Source: Kineosporia sp. R_H_3 (lineage in GTDB: Bacteria; Actinomycetota; Actinomycetes; Actinomycetales; Kineosporiaceae). From it: a DNA stretch of 64,000 bases. The notes below the pieces were generated by a model, which was not told the origin of the DNA, did no database searches, and saw only the letters and a program-made list of their open reading frames with translations. Of this stretch, positions 8,875-17,649 are shown in pieces. The position numbers and the translations under genes are program-made. The stretch lies in NCBI RefSeq assembly GCF_002198675.1, contig NZ_MWLL01000191.1:129947-193946 (forward strand). The letters run 5' to 3'. The stretch's first letter is position 1. Each line of letters starts with the position of its first letter.

Positions 8875-9441
8875 ATGGAGACCGTCTCGTTCACCGCCAT
8901 GGCCGACGGCACGCAGGAGGACTACGCCCTGCTCAAGAAGCACGAGGACGGCTTCGTCGCCGCCCTGCCGGACCGGTTGCTCGAAGCCCTCGACGCGCTG
9001 AGGTCCTCGCTCGGCGGGTACCGGATCACCCGGCTCGAGCACTCGCTGCAGGCGGCGACGCGGGCCGAGCGCGACGGCCGCGACGAGGAGTACGTCGTCG
9101 CCGCGCTCCTGCACGACATCGGCGACGACCTCGCGCCGTACACCCACGGCGAGCTCGCCGCGGCCGTGCTGAAGCCGTACGTCCGCCCCGAGCTGACCTG
9201 GGTCGTCAAGCACCACGGGGTGTTCCAGCTCTTCTACTACGGCCACCACGTCGGGGCCGACCGGAACGCCCGCGACCGGTTCCGGGACTCGCCGCACTTC
9301 GACGCGTGCGCCGAGTTCTGCGAGAAGTACGACCAGAACTGCTTCGACCCGGACTACGACACGCTGCCCGTCGAGCACTTCGAGCCGGTGCTGCGACGCG
9401 TCGTCGCCGCGCCGCGCTACCTGCAGGAGGGCATCAGCTGA
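8875..9441 (+). CDS. HD-domain protein, possible mixed-valent diiron oxygenase (PhnZ/MIOX-like)
   Basis: A 188-residue protein with a full HD metal site: His in LEHSLQAA, the HD pair in LLHDIGDD, a further His in YTHGE, and HHG in VVKHHGVFQLF. A late Asp lies in CEKYDQNCFDPDYD. The LEHSLQ and HHG-FQ-YY pattern resembles the HD oxygenases PhnZ and TmpB and inositol oxygenase more than nucleotide phosphohydrolases. If so it would use iron and oxygen to cleave a C-C or C-P bond. No phosphonate or inositol genes are adjacent, so the substrate is unknown. A plain HD phosphohydrolase remains possible. The start at 8875 is preferred because of the apparent leaderless promoter. Confidence 0.72.
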   Translation: METVSFTAMADGTQEDYALLKKHEDGFVAALPDRLLEALDALRSSLGGYRITRLEHSLQAATRAERDGRDEEYVVAALLHDIGDDLAPYTHGELAAAVLKPYVRPELTWVVKHHGVFQLFYYGHHVGADRNARDRFRDSPHFDACAEFCEKYDQNCFDPDYDTLPVEHFEPVLRRVVAAPRYLQEGIS

Positions 9442-9445
9442 CGGC

Positions 9446-9488
9446 GTCGGCCGTCCGGGCCCCGGAAGGGCCCGTCGGGGCGGCCGAC
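9446..9488 (+). terminator. Two-part GC hairpin after the HD-domain gene
   Basis: Outer arms GTCGGCCG (9446-9453) and CGGCCGAC (9481-9488) enclose inner arms CGGGCCC (9456-9462) and GGGCCCG (9468-9474). The structure sits 4 nt past the stop codon. No U-run follows, as is usual for hairpin terminators in high-GC actinomycetes. Confidence 0.5.
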
Positions 9489-9570
9489 CGCGACCTGGGG
9501 TGTACGCCTGACCGGCGGGAACGGCCGCGACCTGCTCAAGCCCTTGCACGACCTCGCCGATCCCTCTACG

Positions 9571-10626
9571 GTGCCGGGTCTGGCGAGCACGACGAGGCGG
9601 CGACAGCCCCGGCGCACCGTCCACGCGGACGCCGCGCCGCTCGCTGCCGCCGCGTTCCTGTTCTCCTCGGCCGCTCTGATCTACCTCTCCCTCGCGGTCC
9701 CCGACTACATCCGCCGTGACTGGGCCCTGGCCTTCGGCCTGACGGGCGTGCCGTGCATCGTCCTGGGCGCGCTGCTCGTGCGCCGTGGTCGCCTCGGCCG
9801 CGCGGGGATGGTCGGCATCGTGCTGTTCGGCGACATCGCGATCGTCCTGTCCGGCTACGCGTCGACCGACCGCAACGGCACGACCGCCGGCGCCCTGCTG
9901 AGCCTGCCGACGCTGTTCACCGGCACGTTCCTCCCACCGCGGTGGCTCAAGGTCCAGATCGCGATCGCCACGGGCAGTGCCTGGGCGATCAACGCGCTGG
10001 TCCCCGCCCGGCCCGAGGTCCACCTCATCCGCACGGCCGTCCTGGTCGTCGCGTGCTCGTGCCCCGCCGTCATCGTGGTCCTGCTACGCCGGCAGCTGGA
10101 CCGGGCCGTCGTCACCGATCCCCTGACCGGGCTGCTCAACCGGCGGGGGCTGGACGCCGCCTTCCCGTCGGCCGTGGCCCGGGCGCGCAGGGCGGGCATG
10201 CCCGTCACCGTCCTGCTGGCCGACGTCGACCACTTCAAACGCATCAACGACGAGCTCGGGCACCTGGCCGGTGACGAGGTGCTCCGCTCGGTGGCAGCGG
10301 CGACGGCCGCTGCCGTACGGGCCGAGGACGTCGTCGTCCGCTTCGGGGGCGAGGAGCTGGCCGTCGTCCTCGTCGCCCCCGTGGAACAGGTACGGGCGGC
10401 TGCCGAGCGCGTCCGGCGCACGGTCGAGCAGGCGGACGCCCTGCGCCCGGTGACCGTGAGCATCGGGGCGGCCTGGGCCGCCCCCGACCTCGACGACCAC
10501 GAGCTGCTCGACACGCTGGTCCGTCTGGCGGACGCCCGCATGTACGAGGCGAAGCGGGCCGGCCGCAACCGGACCGTCCTGCCCGGGCCCGGCGGCACCG
10601 ACGCCGGGGCCGAGGTCTCCGGGTAG
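9571..10626 (+). CDS. Membrane-anchored diguanylate cyclase (GGDEF)
   Basis: A protein of about 351 residues. Several hydrophobic helices (roughly residues 25-165) are followed by a GGDEF domain. The substrate loop DVDHFKRINDELGH and the active-site motif RFGGEEL are intact. An RxxD product-inhibition site (RAED) lies in the canonical position before the signature. It should make cyclic di-GMP at the membrane and be feedback-inhibited. No sensory domain beyond the membrane part is recognised. The start is uncertain: GTG at 9571 and TTG at 9544 are both in frame and neither has a Shine-Dalgarno sequence. Confidence 0.85.
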   Translation: MPGLASTTRRRQPRRTVHADAAPLAAAAFLFSSAALIYLSLAVPDYIRRDWALAFGLTGVPCIVLGALLVRRGRLGRAGMVGIVLFGDIAIVLSGYASTDRNGTTAGALLSLPTLFTGTFLPPRWLKVQIAIATGSAWAINALVPARPEVHLIRTAVLVVACSCPAVIVVLLRRQLDRAVVTDPLTGLLNRRGLDAAFPSAVARARRAGMPVTVLLADVDHFKRINDELGHLAGDEVLRSVAAATAAAVRAEDVVVRFGGEELAVVLVAPVEQVRAAAERVRRTVEQADALRPVTVSIGAAWAAPDLDDHELLDTLVRLADARMYEAKRAGRNRTVLPGPGGTDAGAEVSG

Positions 10627-10743
10627 CCGCCCGCCCGTCGCCCGGGGTCTCCCGCGCGCCGACAGGCGGCCCTACCATCCCCTCGTGGAGCGGCGACCTC
10701 AGCATGCGCGTCCGGGCTGCACCGTCGGGGCCGGGGGCCGGCG

Positions 10744-12297
10744 GTGAACCCGGCCTCCTGGGTGGAGCGGCACGCCCGGCAGCGGCCGGACCGCCCGGCG
10801 CTCGCCGAGGGCGAGCAGGTGCACTCCACGTGGGCCGGCTGGGCGTCGACCGTGGCCGCCGTCGCCGGCGGTCTGCGGACCGGGTTCGGCCTCGCGCCCG
10901 GCGACCGGGTCGCCATCGTCATGCGCAACCGGCCGGAGTACCTCGAGGCGCTGTTCGCCGTCTGGCACGCGGGTCTGGCCGCCGTGCCGGTCAACGCCCG
11001 GCTCCACCGCGACGAGCTCGCGTACATCCTCGGGCACAGCGCCGCGGCCGTCGTGCTGACCGACGAGGAGCACGCGGACGACGTCCGCTCGCTGGTCGGT
11101 GAGGTCGCGTCCCTGCGGGCGGGGGTGGTGGCCCCCGGCGAGGCATGGACCCGGCTCACCGCCGCGTCCGCGGTCCCGCCGGCGACGCTGCGGCCGCAGG
11201 ACCCGGCGTGGCTCTTCTACACCAGCGGCACCACCGGGCGGCCCAAGGGAGCCACGCTCACGGCGCGCAACCTGCTCATGGCCTCCCTCAGCTACTTCGC
11301 CGACATCGACCCCGTCTCGGCGCAGGACGCCGTCCTGCACGCGGCGCCGCTGTCGCACGGCTCCGGCCTGTACGGCCTGCCGCACGTGGCCCGGGGCGCC
11401 GTGAGCGTCGTCCCGAGGTCGGGCGGCGTCGACGGCGCGGAGATCGCGGCCCTGCTGCAGCGCTGGCCGGGCACGTCGTTCTTCGCCGCCCCGACGATGG
11501 TCAAGCGGCTGGCCGGCGACCCGGCCGTGGCCGCCGTCGCCCGGGACCACCTCAAGACGATCATCTACGGCGGGGCGCCGATGTACCTGGCCGACCTCGA
11601 GGACGCCCTGGAGGTCTTCGGCCCGCGGCTGGCCCAGATCTACGGGCAGGGCGAGACCCCGATGACGATCACCGCGCTCTCGAAGGCCGACCACGCCGAC
11701 CGGGAGGACCCGCGCTGGCGCACGCGGATGCAGAGCGTCGGCACCCCGCGCACCGACGTCGAGGTCCGGGTCGTCGACGACGAGGACCGTGAGCTGCCTG
11801 CCGGCGAGCCCGGCGAGATCGTCGTCCGCGGCGACGTCGTCATGGCCGGCTACTGGGAGGACCCCGCGGCGACGGCCGAGACGCTGCGGGGCGGCTGGTT
11901 GCACACCGGGGACGTCGGCAGCTTCGACGCCGACGGTTACCTCACCCTGCGCGACCGGTCCAAGGACCTCATCATCAGCGGCGGCATGAACATCTACCCG
12001 CGCGAGGTCGAGGAGGCGCTGCTCACCCACCCGGGCGTGCGCGCGGCCGCGGTCGTCGGCCGGCCGGACCCCGAGTGGGGCGAGGCCGTCGTCGCCTTCG
12101 TCGTGAGCGACGGCGGCGCCGCGCCGCCGCCCGCCGACCTCGACCGGACCTGCCTGGACCGGATCGCCCGCTACAAGCGCCCCAAGGAGTACCGCTTCGT
12201 CGACGCCCTCCCGACGAACAACTACGGCAAGGTGGTCAAACGGGAGCTGCGGCAGCAGCTCCGGGACGAGGCCGGCGGCGCTTTCCTCAACGGTTGA
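10744..12297 (+). CDS. AMP-dependent acyl-CoA synthetase/ligase
   Basis: A 517-residue ANL-superfamily adenylating enzyme. The P-loop-like motif is FYTSGTTGRPKG, then YGQGETP (A5), GWLHTGDVG (A7) and a hinge near RDRSKDLIISGG. The C-terminal catalytic Lys region is NNYGKVVKREL. It activates a carboxylic acid to acyl-AMP and then acyl-CoA. A GTG start is used with no clear ribosome site. It is followed by two LLM-type flavin oxidoreductases on the same strand, suggesting a small catabolic or xenobiotic cluster. The acid substrate is unknown. Confidence 0.88.
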   Translation: MNPASWVERHARQRPDRPALAEGEQVHSTWAGWASTVAAVAGGLRTGFGLAPGDRVAIVMRNRPEYLEALFAVWHAGLAAVPVNARLHRDELAYILGHSAAAVVLTDEEHADDVRSLVGEVASLRAGVVAPGEAWTRLTAASAVPPATLRPQDPAWLFYTSGTTGRPKGATLTARNLLMASLSYFADIDPVSAQDAVLHAAPLSHGSGLYGLPHVARGAVSVVPRSGGVDGAEIAALLQRWPGTSFFAAPTMVKRLAGDPAVAAVARDHLKTIIYGGAPMYLADLEDALEVFGPRLAQIYGQGETPMTITALSKADHADREDPRWRTRMQSVGTPRTDVEVRVVDDEDRELPAGEPGEIVVRGDVVMAGYWEDPAATAETLRGGWLHTGDVGSFDADGYLTLRDRSKDLIISGGMNIYPREVEEALLTHPGVRAAAVVGRPDPEWGEAVVAFVVSDGGAAPPPADLDRTCLDRIARYKRPKEYRFVDALPTNNYGKVVKRELRQQLRDEAGGAFLNG

Positions 12298-12431
12298 ACA
12301 ACGCTGCCGCGGGCCGTTCCGCTGCACCGGGCGCGCTGTTAATGTCCCCGGCAGCAGGCCAGGTCGCCGGGCGTCGCGCCCGTGGCAGCACCGGGCCGTG
12401 AGATCCCGTACAGCGCCGTCCGGAGGTCGTC

Positions 12432-13424
12432 ATGAAGCTCGCCCTGTACCTGCCCAACTTCCGCGACAAGGTCACGGTCTCCGAGCTCGAGGACCTGACC
12501 GCCCTCGCCGAGGAGCTCGACTTCGACTCCGTCTGGACCCTCGACCGGATCGTCGTCCCGGAGGCCTCGGACCGCGGGGAGCTGCAGTTCCCGTTCGGGA
12601 TGATGACCGAGTTCCCCAAGGCCCTGCCGGTGTCCTCGCGCGGCGAGTGGTACCAGGGCTGGCCGCTGATCCCCTGGCTGGCGGCGAAGACGTCGAAGGT
12701 GCGGATCGGCATGAGCATCATCGACACGCCCTACCGCGCCCCCGGCGTCCTCGCGGCCGAGCTCGCGACCGTCGACCACCTGTCGAACGGGCGGCTCAAC
12801 GTCGGGATCGGCTCCGGCTGGATGCCCGAGGAGTTCGCGGCGTCCAGCGCCGCGCACCTGTTCCCCCGCCGGCACGCGCACGTGCGGGAGACCATCGAGA
12901 TCATGCAGGGCATCTGGGGCAACGACCTCTTCGAGTACCACGGCGAGTTCGCCGACTTCGAGCGCTGCGGCTTCGGCGCCAAGCCGTTGCAGGACCCGCA
13001 CCCGCCGATCTACTTCAGCGGGCTCAAGGACCCCAAGCGCTCGGCGGCCCGGATCGCCAAGTACGACCTGGCGGGCTGGATCGGCATCCAGGACACGCCC
13101 GAGGAGCTCGCGAACTGGCGGACGGCGATCCACCGCGAGCTCGAGGACATCGGCAGCGCACGGTCGGTCGAGGACCTCGACATCTGCAGCATGATCTGGT
13201 TCGTCATCACCGACACCGAGACCGACCAGACCCCGGCCGGCAAGGGCACGAACCTGCTCGCCGGCACCGCGGCGCAGATCACCGACACCCTCAAGCGCTA
13301 CAAGGAGGCGGGCCTGACGATGCCGCTGCTGTGGCCGCCGTTCCAGGACGTGCCCGTCTCCAAGACGCTCGACGACCTCAAGCGCCTCACCGAGGAGATC
13401 ATGCCGAAGGTCGAGGCGAGCTGA
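12432..13424 (+). CDS. LLM-class flavin-dependent oxidoreductase
   Basis: A 330-residue luciferase-like TIM-barrel protein. Typical segments are the N-terminal LALYLPNFRD, the LSNGRLNVGIGSGWMPEEF cofactor-binding region and HPPIYFSG. Such enzymes use F420 or FMN to oxidise alcohols, amines or ketones. The start follows GGAGG by 5 nt. It pairs with a second LLM protein 19 nt downstream. Which flavin is used cannot be read here. Confidence 0.83.
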   Translation: MKLALYLPNFRDKVTVSELEDLTALAEELDFDSVWTLDRIVVPEASDRGELQFPFGMMTEFPKALPVSSRGEWYQGWPLIPWLAAKTSKVRIGMSIIDTPYRAPGVLAAELATVDHLSNGRLNVGIGSGWMPEEFAASSAAHLFPRRHAHVRETIEIMQGIWGNDLFEYHGEFADFERCGFGAKPLQDPHPPIYFSGLKDPKRSAARIAKYDLAGWIGIQDTPEELANWRTAIHRELEDIGSARSVEDLDICSMIWFVITDTETDQTPAGKGTNLLAGTAAQITDTLKRYKEAGLTMPLLWPPFQDVPVSKTLDDLKRLTEEIMPKVEAS

Positions 13425-13443
13425 CCCGCACCGGGCCACGCGC

Positions 13444-14382
13444 GTGACGGATGCCCTGCCCCTGCTGGGGTTCGGGCTCCCCGTCGCGGGCAGCTGGGCG
13501 ACCCCGGCCACGATCGGCCGGGTCGCCCGGCGGGCCGAGGCGCTCGGGTACGCGGCGCTGTGGACCTTCCAGCGTCTGCTCCGCCCGGACGACGCGGACC
13601 TCGAGCCGGCGCACCGCGCCGTGCTCGACCCCGTCGTCGCGCTGACGCTCGCGGCCGCGCGGACGACGCGGATCGGGCTCGGGACGGCGACGATCTGCGC
13701 GCCGTTCACACCGCCGGTCGTGCTGGCCAAGACGCTGACGTCGCTCGACGTCGTGTCCGGCGGCCGGCTCACCGCAGGGCTCGGGATCGGTTGGCTGCCG
13801 CAGGAGTACGCCGCGGCCGGCGTGCCGTTCGAGCGCCGCGGCGCGCGGATGGAGGAGTACCTGCGCTGCCTCCTCGCGCTGTGGACGCAGGACCCGGTGG
13901 AGTTCTCCGGGGAGTTCTACACGGTCCCCCGCTCGCGCACGGGACCGCCGCCGGTGCAGCGCCCGCACCCGCCGGTGCTGCTCGGTGGCACCGCGGCGCC
14001 GGCGCTGCGCCGCGCGGGCCGGCTCGCCCAGGGCTGGATCGGCAGCAGCCGGCACGACCCCGCCACGATCGCGGACTGCGTCGCGGCCGTCCGCGACGGC
14101 GCGCGCGAGGCGGGCCGGGACCCGGGCGCGGTGCGGATCGTCGTGCGCGGCGTCGTCGACCTCGTCGACCGCGACCCCGGCGGCACCCGCCGACCGCTGC
14201 AGGGGACGCGCGAGCAGGTGCTCGACGACCTCGCCGCCCTGCGCGCGCGGGGCGTCACCGAGGTCTTCCTCGACCTCAACCTCTCGCCCCGGGTCAGCGC
14301 CGCGGACGCCGACGAGCACGCGTCGCTCGACCACGCCGAGCACGTGCTCGACGTGTTCGCCCCGGTCCGCCGTCCGCAGTAG
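13444..14382 (+). CDS. LLM-class flavin-dependent oxidoreductase (second copy)
   Basis: A 312-residue luciferase-like protein with the family pattern VSGGRLTAGLGIGWLPQEY and HPPVLLGGTAAPALRR. It starts with GTG, 19 nt after the previous LLM gene, and is probably co-transcribed with it. The two proteins share the barrel but little obvious sequence beyond family motifs, so they may be distinct enzymes or subunits. Function and substrate are not predictable. The gene ends 23 nt before the convergent histidine kinase. Confidence 0.82.
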   Translation: MTDALPLLGFGLPVAGSWATPATIGRVARRAEALGYAALWTFQRLLRPDDADLEPAHRAVLDPVVALTLAAARTTRIGLGTATICAPFTPPVVLAKTLTSLDVVSGGRLTAGLGIGWLPQEYAAAGVPFERRGARMEEYLRCLLALWTQDPVEFSGEFYTVPRSRTGPPPVQRPHPPVLLGGTAAPALRRAGRLAQGWIGSSRHDPATIADCVAAVRDGAREAGRDPGAVRIVVRGVVDLVDRDPGGTRRPLQGTREQVLDDLAALRARGVTEVFLDLNLSPRVSAADADEHASLDHAEHVLDVFAPVRRPQ

Positions 14383-14398
14383 ACCGAGCCGAGACGTC

Positions 14399-14414
14399 GC
14401 GGGCCTCAGCCCGC
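14399..14414. terminator. Short hairpin between convergent genes
   Basis: GCGGGC (14399-14404) and GCCCGC (14409-14414) with a CTCA loop lie between the LLM gene and the convergent histidine kinase. They overlap the kinase stop codon. This is a weak bidirectional terminator candidate without a U-run. Confidence 0.3.
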
Positions 14415-16097
14415 CGGCAGCGTGAGGGTGACCGTCGTCCCGACGCCGACGACGCTGTCGATCCCGAGCCGGCCGCCCATCGTCGTCGTGAGGCCGTGGG
14501 CGAGCGAGAGCCCGAGCCCGATCCCGCCGTCCGCGGCCAGCTCGCTGCCGAGCCGGTCGAACGGGACGAAGAGCCGTTCGCGCAGCTCCTCGGGGATGCC
14601 GCGGCCGGTGTCCTCGACCCGAAGGACGACGCACCCCGCGTCGTCCGGCCCGGCGGCCATGAGCGTCACCGCTCCGCCCGCCCGGTTGTAGCGGATCCCG
14701 TTCGACACCAGGTTGATGAGCACCTGGCGGAGCCGGCGTTCGTCCGCGCGGGCGTGCCCGCGCGGGCCCGGCCCGACGACGAGCGTGACGGTGGCCGCCG
14801 CGGCGACCGGGGCGAGCAGCTCGACCACCTCGTGGAACAGCCGTCCCACGTCGACCCGGACCTGTTCCACGGGCAGCGCACCGGCCTCGATCCGGGAGAT
14901 GTCGAGGACGTCGTCGACGAGCGCGGTGACGTGCGCGGACGCCCCCTCGATGTGCTCGAGCGCGGCGGCCCGCCGCTCCGGCGGCAGGTCCAGGGTGCGC
15001 AGCAGCTCGGTGAAGCCGCGGATGGCCTGCAGCGGCGTGCGGATCTCGTGGCTCATCGCGGAGAGGAAGTCCGTCTTGGCCCGGCTGGCCGCCTCGGCGA
15101 CGCTGCGGGCCACCTCGGCCTCACGGCGGCCGCGGCGCTCGGCCTCGGCGATCTCCCGCTGGGTGACGTCGAGGAGGTTGAGGCTCACCAGCCGCGGGGC
15201 ACCGTCCGCCGCCCGGACCGCGGACGCCGTGACCGCCAGCCGCAGCACGCTCCCGTCCGGACGGCGGGCCAGCGCCTCGAGGTGCACGCTCCCCTGCGTG
15301 GCCGCCGCGACGATCCCGGCGACCGGGGCCGCCGCACCGGGCTCGCCCGCGGGGACGGGCGACACGACGTCCGCGAGCGCCGTGCCGAGCAGCTCGCCCT
15401 CGGTGCGGCCCAGCATCCTGGCGAGCGCGGCGTTGACCTTGACGAAGCGGCCGTCGAGGTCGCTGAGCGCCATCCCGACGGCGTTGTCCTCGAACGCGTG
15501 CCGGAACCGTTCCTCGCTCTCCGCGAGCGCGCCGAACAGGCCGGCGTGGTCGATGGCGACGGACGCGAGGTGGGTGAGCCGTTCGACGAGGAGCTCCTCG
15601 CGCGGCCCCGGCCGGTGCGGCTGCCCGGTGTAGACGGCGAACGTGCCGACGATGCCCGAGCGGGCCCGGATCGGTGTCGACCAGCACGAACGCAGCCCGT
15701 GCGGGCGCGCGGCCTCGCGGTAGCGCTGCCAGCGCGGGTCGGTGAGGACGTCCTCGGCGACGACGGGGTGCCCCAGGTGGGCCGCGGTCCCGCAGGACCC
15801 GGCGTCGGCGCCGATGCCCAGGCCGTCGATGGCCGCGACGTACTGCGCCGGCAGGCTCGGGGCGGCGCCGTGCCGCAGCGTCCGGGTCGCCGGGTCGAGC
15901 AGCAGGACGGAGCAGCGCGCGCCGTCGAGCAGGTCCTCGAGCGCGGTGACGACCGCCGACAGCACCTCGGCCAGGGCCGCGCCGCCGGCCATGAGCTCGA
16001 GGACCCGGGTCTGGGAGTCGAGCAGGCGCAGCGTGTCGTCCCGCGCCAGCCCGCCCGGCGCGGCGGCGGTGACGCGCACGGTCTCCGCGGGCGTCAC
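14406..16097 (-). CDS. GAF-PAS sensor histidine kinase
   Basis: A 563-residue soluble kinase. A GAF domain (about residues 25-185) is followed by a PAS domain (about 190-310), a HisKA dimerisation helix with the phospho-acceptor His350 in SHEIRTPLQ, and a HATPase_c domain with N-box NLVSNGIRYN, DTGRGIPEEL and GIGLGLSLAHGL. No membrane segment is seen, so the signal is cytoplasmic. The GTG start lies 2 nt after the response-regulator stop, so the pair is co-translated. The ligand of the GAF/PAS part is unknown. Confidence 0.9.
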   Translation of the reverse strand: MTPAETVRVTAAAPGGLARDDTLRLLDSQTRVLELMAGGAALAEVLSAVVTALEDLLDGARCSVLLLDPATRTLRHGAAPSLPAQYVAAIDGLGIGADAGSCGTAAHLGHPVVAEDVLTDPRWQRYREAARPHGLRSCWSTPIRARSGIVGTFAVYTGQPHRPGPREELLVERLTHLASVAIDHAGLFGALAESEERFRHAFEDNAVGMALSDLDGRFVKVNAALARMLGRTEGELLGTALADVVSPVPAGEPGAAAPVAGIVAAATQGSVHLEALARRPDGSVLRLAVTASAVRAADGAPRLVSLNLLDVTQREIAEAERRGRREAEVARSVAEAASRAKTDFLSAMSHEIRTPLQAIRGFTELLRTLDLPPERRAAALEHIEGASAHVTALVDDVLDISRIEAGALPVEQVRVDVGRLFHEVVELLAPVAAAATVTLVVGPGPRGHARADERRLRQVLINLVSNGIRYNRAGGAVTLMAAGPDDAGCVVLRVEDTGRGIPEELRERLFVPFDRLGSELAADGGIGLGLSLAHGLTTTMGGRLGIDSVVGVGTTVTLTLPAG

Positions 16098-16099
16098 CG

Positions 16100-16801
16100 T
16101 CAGGGCTCCGCCCGGTAGCCGACCCCGCGGACCGTGCGCAGCCAGCGGGGTCTGGACGGGTCGGGCTCGACCTTCGACCGGATCCGGTGGACGTGCTCGG
16201 TCACCGTCGCCTCGCCCTGCCAGCCCGCGTCGCTGGCCCAGACCCGGGTCAGCAGCTGGGCCCGGGTGAAGACCTCCCGGGGGTGCGCGACGAGGAAGGC
16301 GAGCAGGTCGAACTCACGGGCGGTCAGCTCGACGGCCCGGCCGTCGACGAAGACCTCACGGCTCTGGACGTCGACCCGCAGCCCCACACCGGGATCCGGC
16401 GCGGGCACCGCCGCCGGTGCGGGGCGGGCGGCCCGGCGCAGCACCGACCGGACCCGGGCCGCGAGCTCGGCGGGCGAGAACGGCTTGACGAGGTAGTCGT
16501 CGGCCCCGAGGTCCAGCCCGATGATCCGGTCCGTCTCGCCGTTGCGCCCCGACAGGATGATGACGGGCGGGCCGCCGTCCTGCCCGGCACGGACCCGACG
16601 CAGGACGTCGAGGCCGCCCAGACGCGGCAGCGACAGGTCCAGGACGACGAGGTCGGGCCGGTCCGCGCCGAGACGCTCGAGCGCCGCGGCGCCGTCCGCC
16701 GCGCAGACCACGGCGTAGCCCTCGTCCTCGAGCTTCCAGGACAGGAGCGTGCGGATCCGCTCGTCGTCGTCCACGACGAGCACGCGGGTCGCGGCGGCCA
16801 C
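16100..16801 (-). CDS. OmpR/PhoB-type response regulator
   Basis: A 233-residue two-component regulator. The receiver domain has an acidic pocket DDD near residue 12, phospho-acceptor Asp55 in LDLSLPR and Lys in VKPFSPAEL. A winged-helix DNA-binding domain follows, with ELTAREFDLLAFL and the wing ending GVGYRAEP. The GTG at 16801 is selected because GGAGG lies 5 nt upstream and the receiver starts directly after it. The in-frame extension upstream shows no domain. Partner of the kinase that follows. Confidence 0.9.
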   Translation of the reverse strand: MAAATRVLVVDDDERIRTLLSWKLEDEGYAVVCAADGAAALERLGADRPDLVVLDLSLPRLGGLDVLRRVRAGQDGGPPVIILSGRNGETDRIIGLDLGADDYLVKPFSPAELAARVRSVLRRAARPAPAAVPAPDPGVGLRVDVQSREVFVDGRAVELTAREFDLLAFLVAHPREVFTRAQLLTRVWASDAGWQGEATVTEHVHRIRSKVEPDPSRPRWLRTVRGVGYRAEP

Positions 16802-16961
16802 CGGCACCTCCTCACCGTCGAGGCGTGCCCTGATCGTGCCGGGCCGGCGGCTCCGCGGCAATGGCCGGCCCGCGGCCGGGTGATCGAGATGCCCGTCCGT
16901 GCAGGCGCAGGAACGATCGGACCCTCGACGGGGACCGCCCCCGGGAGGAGGCTGCCGGACC

Positions 16962-17633
16962 ATGACCACCTTCGCGCTCGTGCACGGCGCCGGCGGCAGC
17001 GGCTGGGACTGGCACCTCCTCGAGGCCGAGCTGCGGGCCCTGGGACACGACGCCGTGGCCCCGGACCTCCCGGCGGACGCCGCGACGGCGACGCTGAGCG
17101 ACTACGCCGACGTCGTCGTCGACGCGGTACGCGACCGCGAGGACGTCGTCGTCGTCGGCCACTCCTTCGGGGCGTTCACGGCACCGCTCGTCGCGGCCGC
17201 GCTGCCGGTCCGGGGGCTCGTCCTGCTGGCCGGGATGGTGCCCGCGCCCGGTGAACCGCCCGACGACTGGTGGACGGCCACCGGCTGGGCGCACGCAGCC
17301 CGCGAGCAGGCAGCGGCCGACGGCGGCCTCACCGGGCACGAGGACCCGCGGGTCTGCTACTACCACGACGTCCCGCACGCCGTCGCGACCGAGGCGCTCG
17401 CTCGCGAGCGCGCGCACCCGTCGCCCGCCGCCTGCGCGCAGCCCTGGCCGCTCGACGCCTGGCCGGACGTGCCGACCCGGTTCGTGCTCTGCACGCAGGA
17501 CCGCCTCTTCCCGGCGGCCTTCCAGCGTCGCGTCGTCCGCGAGCGGCTCGGCGTCGTCCCGGAGGAGCTCGACGCCGGGCACTGCGCGGCGCTCGCGCAG
17601 CCACGTCCGCTGGCCCGGCTGCTGGCCCGGTGA
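16962..17633 (+). CDS. Alpha/beta hydrolase
   Basis: A 223-residue hydrolase of the small esterase/lactonase type. The oxyanion segment is LVHGAGGSGWDW, the nucleophile elbow is VGHSFG near residue 68, and the C-terminal catalytic His lies in DAGHCAAL. An Asp in CTQDRLFP is the likely acid. The gene is divergent from the response regulator. The start follows GGGAGGAG at about 11 nt. The substrate is unknown. Confidence 0.82.
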   Translation: MTTFALVHGAGGSGWDWHLLEAELRALGHDAVAPDLPADAATATLSDYADVVVDAVRDREDVVVVGHSFGAFTAPLVAAALPVRGLVLLAGMVPAPGEPPDDWWTATGWAHAAREQAAADGGLTGHEDPRVCYYHDVPHAVATEALARERAHPSPAACAQPWPLDAWPDVPTRFVLCTQDRLFPAAFQRRVVRERLGVVPEELDAGHCAALAQPRPLARLLAR

Positions 17634-17649
17634 CGCCGCGCCGGCCCGG

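Noticed and set aside
9544-9572. A promoter TTGCAC-N17-TACGGT for the diguanylate cyclase gene.
   Set aside because: It would start transcription downstream of both candidate start codons, leaving no plausible start in frame, so it is probably chance.
13560-16118. A plus-strand open frame of 852 codons across the LLM gene and the histidine kinase.
   Set aside because: It is antisense or out of frame to two well-supported genes, is rich in Arg/Pro/Ala/Gly, and has no recognisable domain. Long empty frames are expected at this GC content.
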